Assembly: GCA_905221605.1 (NCBI GenBank)
Contig: CAJNDS010002209.1
Span: forward strand, 62,001 to 126,000
DNA length: 64,000 nucleotides
DNA from: Symbiodinium natans
Lineage: Eukaryota > Sar > Dinophyceae > Suessiales > Symbiodiniaceae
Direction: 5' to 3'
Positions 23,410-33,349 of the stretch are shown one piece after another. Every line of letters begins with the position of its first letter. Positions within the stretch are counted from its first letter, which is position 1. Both the position numbers and the translations under genes were made by a program. The notes below the pieces were generated by a model, which had not been told where the DNA came from, searched no databases, and saw only the letters and a program-made list of their open reading frames with translations.

Positions 23410-23461
23410 GTTCGTGGGTGAAAGGTCCATAAGGCTGAAGATCATTACAGGGTGCTTAGAA
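23410..23461 (+). CDS. Exon-like segment FVGERSIRLKIITGCLE
   Basis: Pyrimidine-rich acceptor ending TTTTCAG, donor GTAGGG, then a TTTAGGG tract. No family recognised. Confidence 0.35.
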
Positions 23462-23773
23462 GTAGGGCTTAGGGTTTAGGGTTTAGGGTTTAGGGTTTAG
23501 GGTTTAGGGTTTAGGGTTTAGGGTTTAGGGTTTAGGGTTTAGGGTAAGGCTATCTCAGACCATACCAGTACGTTGTAACCCTATGTATGACCCCACTTAC
23601 ACGTACACCCATGGACCGGCAAGCAGGGGCCCTGAGCGCAGTCCTTTTGAAGTTGAAGAAGCAGTTCACACCTCCCGAAGCGAAACGAGGAAGCCCGGCA
23701 ATGCACTTGCACCAAGGCTCTAAGTTAGGGCCACCCTAACCCTAAACCCTAAACCCTAAACACTAGACCTAAG

Positions 23774-23829
23774 CTAGAGAAGTGACTCCAAAGTCCTTCG
23801 CGAGTCCTCTTTATCAAGCGTGACGGATC
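23774..23829 (-). CDS. Possible terminal exon of the P4H-like gene
   Basis: Acceptor TTCTCAG|G. It joins the LGVKY exon in frame and ends in a TAG stop after about 18 residues (GSVTLDKEDSRRTLESLL). The sequence does not resemble the usual P4H C-terminus, so only frame and stop support it. Confidence 0.35.
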
Positions 23830-23850
23830 CTGAGAAGGTTTCCTAAACCG

Positions 23851-24034
23851 TACTTGGAGGTTCATCAGTACTTATAAGAAGGGCAAGGGGTCGCTCTTGT
23901 CGCCCTGGGAGGACCTAATTAGACAAAAGGATCCGTTTTGGCGTTCTTACCTTCTTATAAGCAGGGTAGCCATGGCTAAAACCCATTTAGGGTACTTATA
24001 AGCCTACTTATAAGTATCCAGGAACCTTCAAGTA
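23851..24034. repeat. Foldback family 1, longer copy
   Basis: TACTTGGAGGTTCATCAGTA at the left, AGGAACCTTCAAGTA at the right. The inner part is also partly palindromic (CTTATAAG). Confidence 0.7.
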
Positions 24035-24302
24035 GATCTCTAAATCTGAAGAACTATTCAGACCATTCATCGCGGAACCTCAAGCGAAACGGACTCAAAC
24101 CCTACATGCCCCCAGTGAAACCTGAAACCTAGACCGAGTCTTGGTTTTCCACTGCCAAACCCTCTAAGCTCTAAACCCTCTACACCCAAGAAGAAGCCCT
24201 AAACCCTCTACACCCAAGAAGCAGCCCTAAACCCTCTACACCCAAGAAGCCCAACAAACCCTAAACCCTAGACCCCTGCACCCCAAATGCTTCCCAAGGC
24301 GC

Positions 24303-24332
24303 CATACTTCACACCCAGCTTTGGGGGTCGAC
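24303..24332 (-). CDS. P4H exon RPPKLGVKY
   Basis: 30 bp. It gives LLHAGRPPKLGVKY when joined to the previous exon, including the 2-oxoglutarate-binding Lys. Acceptor TTGCAG|G, GC donor. Confidence 0.8.
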
Positions 24333-27300
24333 CTGCAACAGGTTGGGGGGGCGGGGGGGGTTTAGGGTTTAGGGTTTAGGGTTTAGGGTTTAGGGTTTAG
24401 GGTTTAGGGTTTAGGGTTTAGGGTTTAGGGTTTAGGGTTTAGGGTTTAGGGTTTAGGGATCGGGGCTTCGGGCTCAGGGTTTCGGGGGCGGGTGTGGTCC
24501 TGAAAATTGCGGTCGAAATAGGCTCTCGGGTCTGGAGTTGCGGGTTGAGGATGTAGGGGCTTAGGCCCGTTTAGGCCTTGGGGTGAAGGATTTAGGGTCG
24601 GAGCAGAGGACAGGAGGGTTAGAGTTCAGGATTTCAATGTGCCACCGACCTCGCTGTCGTTTTGCAACGCAAGTTGCTTGCGTTGTGTTCCATGACATCT
24701 TGACAAGGGGGGCTATAGCTTTGTTCATGATTCAGAGTACATACAGACGTGTTCTTCAAAAGGTGCGGCGCGCGAAGCGCTGACGGATTATGACGTGACA
24801 TCTTCATTCCAGACCGCAGACTGGACTGCCTGGTTTTTGGCTTATACAGGGCACTTGGGTTCTTGCGGTTAAGAGGTTGTGACTCAAAGGAATCATTGGT
24901 TTCGGAGTTCGGAAGCCAAGCAAAAGGCAACTCAACCCCAAATGCTCCTAAAAAAACACATCCAAACCCGGAAACCTAAGCCGCCAAAATCCCAAAACAA
25001 CCCAGAAACTCAAATCCCTGAACCACAATAGATCTTGAACAGGCCCTAGTCCCTAAACCCCAAACCCTAAACCCCAAACCCTAAACCCCAAACCCTGGCG
25101 CACCTGCATGGAGTAGCCGCGCATCTTCAGCGGAGTCCTCTGCGCCCATCATTTCAGAAAGGGACACTGGGTTTAGGGTTTAGGGTTTTGGGTTTAGGGG
25201 TGGATTTTGAGGGTTCCTCAGGATGCTCACCGTAATAAACTTCGAGTGGCCGCTCTTTGTACAGGATGCTCGCAACAAACTTTTAGTGGCAGTTGTTTTT
25301 GGTTCCCCAGCAACCAGGGCGAAAAAGGTTTCTCCCCGCCATGCGCATCTCCTGCTCCGCGATGACGTTTGACCTAAGACCGACGTGTGCCACTTTCGCA
25401 GCTTCGAGAGGGCTTGGGATTTAAGGCTTCGGGTTAGAGGTAAGGGGGTTCGGAGCTTTAGGGTTTTGGGTGGAAGTTTTGAGGAGGTTCGGAGCAAGGT
25501 TTAGATGCTGGGTTTAAGTAGAGGCTGGGCGTCGAGGCTTCAGCAACCTTGAATCAATCCTTGCTAGCAGCGACTTTGCACGAAGTCCCTAAGCCGCAGC
25601 CCTAAACCCTAAACATGCATTTCTCAACTCTAGACCCTCAAGAGCCCTAAACCCTAAAACCCTAAAACCCTAAAACCCTAAAACCCTAAAACCCTAAAAC
25701 CCTAAAACCCTAAAACCCTAAACCCTGCACCCTAAACCCTAAACTCTTCCGAACCCTGAACCCTAAATCCCAAACCCAAGCGCCCTCGAGGAGCGCGCCA
25801 AAGAACGGCTGCCCCTTGCCTGCCAGGGGTTTCAGGATTTGGGGCTTGAGCTTGAGGGACCCCAAGGTGTCGGGTTTAGGGTTCATAATAGGGTCTAGAG
25901 GGTCTAGGGTTTAGGGTTTAGGGCTACGGTGATGAACACTCGGCCCCTTGTTGGACCCAAAACCCTCGGCGCCCCGAAGGCCCAACAAAAAAACCTTGAG
26001 ATACCCCTTATATACCCTATACAAACTCAGGGCTGATATCCTGTAAAGGAGGCTGGGACCATATGAAGGGCCCGTGAAACTACTCTCAGATGCTACACCC
26101 AAGCGTAACCTAGGAAAGAAAAGGGGACCCTTTTTGGTTTAAAGGGGCCTATAAGGGGACCTAAGCCTTAAAGAAAGGCAACTCTGGGTCCTAGAGAATG
26201 AGTCATACCCTAAGCCGCAAGCCGTAATCCGAAAACTCCGACTAAACCCTAAACCCTAAACCCTAAACCCTAAACCCTAAACCCTAAACCCTAAACCCTA
26301 AACCCTAAACCCTAAACCCTAAACCCTAAACCCTAAACCCCAAACCCCAAACCCTAAACCCCAACCATAAACCCTAACCCTCGAAAGCGGCCTTGGGCGG
26401 AAGCTGATCCCCAGGGCGGGGAAAAAGGTGTCGCCCGCATCTGAGGGGTTTGGTTTTGGAGGTTAGGGTTTAGGTTTTCGGGGATCAGAGTTGAGAACCA
26501 AAGTTTTTGCGAGGGCTTGGCAATTGGGGCTTAGTGCTAGAGCTTAGGCGTTTAAGAGATTAGAAATTGGGGTATCGCATTTATTTGGGTTCAGGGTTTG
26601 TTCAAGGGTTGGGGTTTTGGGATCTGCCGTTCGGCAGTAGGGCTTAGACAGGGTTCTAAGGGATAAGGGGCTTAGAGCTTCCCCAATCAGAGACACGATA
26701 GCCGAAGGGCTATAGGGTTTGGTGTTTGAGGTTTGGGGTTTAGTGTTTAGGGTTTAGGGTTGAGGGTTTTTTGAAACCCTATAAACCTGAAACCTTGTAA
26801 CGCAGCCGTGGCGCCATCGCACTGGTCTAAGTCGTTCAAGTAGACGAAGACCTTGTTGCGTTATGGAAGCCCAAAATCAGTCCACATGAAGTAAGGGCTT
26901 CCTGGGAAGCCTTACAATACATTAAGATTGCCTGTTGCGATTTTCCTAACTTGGCTGCAGCAACCGAAGCTGCAGGCGTTGACCTTCGCCGACTTAAGTC
27001 CTAACAATGGGGTTTAGGGTTCAGGAGTCTGACCTACCAAAATCGCGAGAAGCTTAGTCAGAATAACCTAAACCCTATGCGTATACCCTCAACCCAAGCC
27101 TTATATGGGTATTTCCCAAAACAGGGGTACCCCGCTTTTACCCCAAATAGAACAGAATCCCCTCAAAGGGACACCCAAACAGGGTGCCCCTATGTTCGGA
27201 AACCCCCAGAAAGACCCTAAACCCTAAACCCTTATAAACCCTAAACCCTAAACCCAAGGCTTAGGGTTTCGTTTAGGGTTTACGATTTAGGGTTCAGGAT

Positions 27301-30300
27301 TTAGGGTTCAGGATTTAGGGCTTAGGTTTTAGGGTTTAGGATTCAGGGTTTCGGGCTTCTAGGGCTCCAGAGCTTATAGGGTTGGTTGGTGTTGTTGGGC
27401 TGCGGCTTAGTTTTAAAGTTGCCTTAACTCGGGGTGCCCACCTGAGCCCCAAAGTGCACAGATGCCTAGAAGCCTATGTATCACTAAGGTTGGGCAGAAA
27501 AGACATTGCCGACCGCGGAACCAGTTTGCAGCGACATTTTATGCCGCCCCCTACACACTGTGCCCAAAACCCTAAACCCTAAAATCCTGAAAGCCCTCAA
27601 GTTCTAAAGCCCTAAAAACCCAAGACGCCTGTCGCCCTGGATCCTAAAAGGCTAAGACCCTGAACGTCTTCCAGAACCCACAAACCCCTAGTACACCTAA
27701 TGCCCTCAAGCCCTCAAGCCCTATCCCTAAATCCGAGAGCCCTCAAACCCTTAAACCCTAAAACCCCAAACCCTAAAACCCTAAGCCCTTCCCAATAAGC
27801 CCGAACCTAAACCCTAAACCCTAACCCCTAAACCAAAAAGACCCTAAACCCTAAACCCACTGCAAGCGAGAGGCCGTGAGGGGCCGGAACTTGCCATCAT
27901 GATGCTCCTTGAAGTACTCACCCGGTGCCTGAGGAAGTTAGGAGTCGTTTAGGGTGTGCTTGGAGGTTCGTGGGTACTTATAACCCCAATTCTAGGTCTA
28001 CTCATAACCCCTACTCTCTAAACCACACACCCATAAAGACTGCATGCTGAGCTCGGCGCCCGAGCCTCCGAAAGCCCTTGCGGTTTAGGGCTTCGGGTGT
28101 GGGGTTTAGGGTTTAGGGTTTAGGGTTTGGGGTTTAGGGTTTGGGGTTTAGGGTTTCGGGCTGAGGGTTTACGATTTCGGTACTTGGGCTGAAGGCGTCT
28201 GGGAGGTCTGGGGCATGGGTTCTCAGGGTCTAGGATGGAGCGCGGGGAGCATTCTGTGCGGATTCAAAAGCCCTAAGCCCCTGAACCCTAAAACCCCTGA
28301 ACCTTCAACAAAAACCCAAAACTTGAAAAACAAACACACACACACACACACCCCAAAATACCGTCAAAAACCCTGAACAACCCTTAAAAAATACTAAATC
28401 CCTAAACGCCCAAACTTCGAAGACTTTCTGAGGCCCTGTGCATACCGGACCATATTCATCCGCTCCAGCCTCGGGGGCTAAACCCTAAGCCCTAAACCCT
28501 AAAACCCTAAGACCCCAAAAGCCTAGACCCAAAAGCCCAAAACCCAAAAACCCTGAACCCAAAAGCCCTAAAACCCGAAAATGCCCTGAAACTCTGACAC
28601 CCTGAAACCCTGAAACCCAGACCCTAAAACCCTCAAAATATCCTAAGACGCTAACAAAACAACCTTAAACCCTGAAACCCAACAGCCCTAAAATCCAAAA
28701 GCCCTAAAGCCCTACAACCCAAACACCCTAAAGCACTAAAAACCCGAAAACCCAAAAACCACAAAACCCCCTTTTGAACCTAGAATACCTTAAACCCAAA
28801 CTGCCCTTTTAAAAAACCTATAGAAAACCCGAAAATGCCCTAGAGCAACCCTCTATGCAACCTGAATCAGCCTCCAGCTTAGGGGGAGCCGCAGAGCTTA
28901 GGGCACCATGGGGTTTGGGGTTTGGGGTTTAGGGTTTAGGGTTTAGGGTTTAGGGTTCAGAGTCCAAACCCCAAAACCAAAACCGAAAGCCTAAACCCAG
29001 AACCCACCCTCAGCCCCGAATCCCGCCTTTAGGGAAAGTTGGGATACAGGGTTTAGGGTTTAGGGTTTAGGGTTTAGGGTTTAGGGTTTAGGGTTTACGG
29101 CCGAGGTAGGAGGACGGCTTCGCCCTCGACGCTTAAACCCCATAAACCCAAGAAGCCATAGACAAAACCCTAAACCCTAAACCCTAAACACTAATATAAT
29201 GTTCTAGACCTGGGAAGCTCTAAACCCAAAACCCTAAACCCTAGGCCCCCAAAACCTGGACCCCAAACCCTAAACCCTAAACCCTAGACCCCCTAAACCC
29301 TGAACCCTAAACCCAAAACCCCAAATCCTAAACCCCAAATCCTAAACCCTAAACCCTAAACCCTAAACCCTAAACCCTACCTGAGCTCGGCGCGTTTCCG
29401 TGGGCCGGCCACCCAAAGCTGCCAGGCGATGCTCCAAGCGCTCCACGATGGCCGTTTGGGCCTAGGGTTTAGGGTTTAAGGTGTAGGGAATTTAGGGTTT
29501 TGGGTCTAGGGCTTAAGGTTTAGGGTTTAGGGTTTAGGGTTTAGGGTTTAGGGCTAGGGTTTAGGGTTTAGGGTTTAGGGTTTGGGGTTTAGGGTCTAGA
29601 GACTCTAGGGAAGTTAGGGTCTAGGGAACTTAGGGTTTAGGGTTTTCAGGAATTTAGGTTTTTTAGGGTTTAGGGAATTTAGGGTTTGGGGAATTTAAGG
29701 TTTGGGGAATTTAGGGTTTAGGGAATTTGGGTTTAGGGAATTTAGGGTTTAGGGAATTTCGGGTTTGGGGAGTTTAGGGTGTAGGGAATTAATGATTTTA
29801 GGGTTTTTGGAAATTAGGGAATGGGGGTTTAGGGTTTAGGAGCAAAGTTCATGGAATTAGGGTTGAGGGCGCAGGGTGAGAATTCAGGAATTTGGGATGT
29901 GCTTTGCGAAGTGAGGCTGGGGGTTCGTGGTATTGTGTGTAAGTTATTTCCGTGGCCGACGTCTTCAAGCCGGGATATCGTCTTGCTCCATGCAGTGGTT
30001 GATATTGCTGGGGCTTGTGATTCAGGATGCTGCACGACTACACCATTCGTCCCCTAAACCCGAACCCCGAAACCCTAAACTCTAAACCCGAAGCCCTAAA
30101 CTCAAAGCCCAACGCCCCTGTTGAAGCCGCGGTTTCTAAGATCTGTAGGGCACGTCCTGCTCAGATCAGATTAGTGGGGAGGTGATCTAAATTTGAAAGC
30201 CATTAGGGTTTAGGGTGTAGGGTTTATGCAAATAGTCACTCGGACGGTCTCGAAGAGGGTTTCGGGTTTAGGGTTTAGGGTTCAGGGTCTCACCGAAACA

Positions 30301-33300
30301 ATGCCTTGCCCGCCGATGGGCACGACCTTCACTTGGGGCCCTTTTTGCAAGGGGTGCTACTCAACTAGAGCATCCTCAAGTTCAGGGCAGTCCTGTTACA
30401 GAACAACTCTCAAGTGGCTATCTGCTCCAACTGCAAAGGTCTTACTTTTGGCCCTCCAAAAGGACGAGCTTGCAAATCTGTGGGCGCCCCACATACCGCA
30501 ACATGCAGGACCAAGAAGTCCTCTTGGTGTGCAACAGATATGGAAGGGGTAGGAGGTATGGGGGGTGGGTGGGGGGGTCGGGGGGAGGGTCGGGGGCGGG
30601 GTGGGGGGGAGGTCTGGGGGGGGGCGGGGGGGGGGGGGGGGGGGGGTAGGGTAGGGCTCTTGCATTTTTACCACTCAATACCCCTTCATGAGGGTGTATA
30701 CCTTCACATGGATGACTTGCGGTTTTGACTAAGAGTCTCTCCGGAAACACCCTATCCAACGAGCCCAATGCCCCTGAGCTAGCATTTCTCCCTTGAAGCA
30801 CCGTAGGTTTCTTCATACTCTTTTAAAGCATGGTCCTTCATGGATTCCTGAATCAAGCTTCCGACCTCTCTTACTGCACCACGAATGGCGTCGCAACAGT
30901 TGGCACACACGCCAACGCCAACTGTGAGTCGGTTCTGCCTCGAGTCATCGGCACCGTTACTTTGTCCACCCGACGATTCGTTCCGCAAGCCAATTGGAGT
31001 GCTTGTCATGTGGCTCTTACAGCGACATGGCAACTCCTTCTCGGGCACAAAACTGCCCCAGGCCATCGCGCAAGAACTCCCGACCCTGGTCCGAATGATC
31101 GAATGCGAAGCATATCCATAGCATAGAAAAACCCAGAGCTCAACAAAGGCCATTCAGCTTAAGGTTTAGGGTTTAGTGTGTAGGGTTTAGGGTTGAATTA
31201 GGGTTGAGGGTTTCACGGGTTTTTGGTGTATGGGGGGTGTGCAATCGTTAGATCCAGGCAGGTCCTCGTGGGTGCCAGCGTGTTCTCCAAGTTCCCTTGG
31301 TCGTAATCCTGCGCTCGGCTGAATGTCTAAAACCAAAACCTCAAACCCTAAAACCCTACACAACCCTAAACAACCCTAAACAAGCCAACAACCCTTGTAA
31401 GCAACCCTAAATAAACCATAAACCTCAACGGTAAACCCTGAGGGGCCGTCACTGTTTCGGGGTGCTATTTGGGTTTCCAGGGCTCCTTAGGGTGCTGAGG
31501 GCTGAGTGCGCAAGGTAGACCTGTCAAAGATCCTCTTCATCATCAGGACATTCTGTGGGTTTCTCAGGAACCTTAACCCTAAACCCTAAACCCTAAACTC
31601 CAAAAACCGTATAGCCCTGAACAGAGAACCCTAGCCACAAACCCCAAAAAACCCTCGATAATCGGCCCCCCCCCTCCTTCCTCACACCCCCACCACCCCC
31701 TAAAAAAAAGCCACCCTGTCCCTAAACCCTTTCGAACCCCAAGCCCTAAACCCTAAACCCAAAACCCAAAACCCCAAATCCTAAAACCCCAAATCCTAAA
31801 CCCCAAAACCCAAAACCCTAAACCCTAAACTTTTAACCCGAAACCCCAAATCCTCAACCTTCAGCAAACACAGCCTCCTCTGACCGGTTGTCAGTGGAGC
31901 CGACCAGCGAGGGGATCCAGGAGCCCTGGCGCCCCCAGCCAAAGCGTTTAGGGTTTAGGGTTTAGGGTTTAGGGTTTAGGGTTTAGGGTTTAGGGTTTAG
32001 GGTTTAGGGTTTAGGGTTTAGGGTTTAGGGTTTTGGGTTTTGGGGTCTAGGGTTTAGGGTTTTGGGGTTTGGGGTTAAGGTTTAGGGGTGTTTCTGAATC
32101 AGGCCCCATTTTGCGGTTTAGGGTTGAGGGTTTAGGGTAGATAGGCTTTGCAGGGTTCATCGGGTTTACAGGGTTTCGGGTGTAGACTTTAGGCCTTATA
32201 GGGACTAATTCGGGGTTCGGGAGGTTCATGCCAGGGCCCAAGGTTAAGGGCTAAGGGTTTAGGGTTTAGGGTGGTGCGAGTTTTGTTCTCAGCGCTGAAT
32301 CCTGAACCTTCTCACTCACGGGGATACTCGTTCTTGGTGGGCTTCCATCTCGACAGGTGCCGGGACTTTCACGTTGCAGCTTCTGGCATAGACCCCAACC
32401 TGAACCTTAAACCTAAATGAGCATACACATATATATGTAGATGTACACTGCAAGCCCTAGATTCTGCATCCGTACATCCTAAACCCAAATACCCCAACCA
32501 TAAACACCCTAGACCGCCCACAGCGCCCGGGCCCCGCTCTAAGTCTGATAGATCCTCCTCGCAAAAAACTTTTGAATCAGGAGGATGCTTGGGATGTTCC
32601 CCTTATACTAACACGTCCTTACTGGGGAATATACTTGGGGTACACTTGATCCCTTAATCTCGTTACTTACATCTTCTTCTTGAAATACATTGCACCCTAC
32701 TGTCTTTTTTCTTAAAACTTATTCCGACCCTGTGTGCTATTTCTAAATCCGGTTCGTTCGGATCTAGCAACAAGATGTTAGGTCCCGATTCACGCAAAAG
32801 TTGGCCGATTCCTCGATTTCGTCTCGTCTGGCTCCGATTTCGTCACATCCGGCTCCTGAAAAGTAGAGGCTTCGTAGATTCAGCCTCAGTTTGCTTTCAG
32901 GGGACCGCGTTGTTGGGACTTCATGACAAAGCCGTGTCTTCCCGGCAAGCATCAAAACGCAACCAGCTGCGAACTGAATCTTGCGCTAGGAAAAAAACAA
33001 TGATTTCACAGGAATGTGGTTCTGCTCCAGAGGTTTCTTGGCCTATTCCTATAAGACAATCAAGCGAAATACAAACTGTGGCACGTGAGGGACCTCATGG
33101 CAAAGCCTTGTTTTCCCGGCAAGCATCAAAACGCAACCAGTTGCAGATTGAATCTTGCGCTAGGAAAAACAATGATTTCACAGGAATGTGGCTTTTGCCC
33201 CAGAGGCTTCTTAACAGTTTAAGGCAATCAAGCGAAAATACAGACTGTGGCATGTGTGGGACTTCATTGTCTGGCACAGAGAGAGAGTGAGAGTGAGAGT

Positions 33301-33312
33301 GAGAGAGAGAGA

Positions 33313-33349
<37 letters not shown>

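Noticed and set aside
30779-31153. 124-codon minus-strand ORF and plus-strand counterparts
   Set aside because: Open on both strands, inside a P4H intron, and not needed for the P4H frame. It could be an unrelated exon but there is no support.
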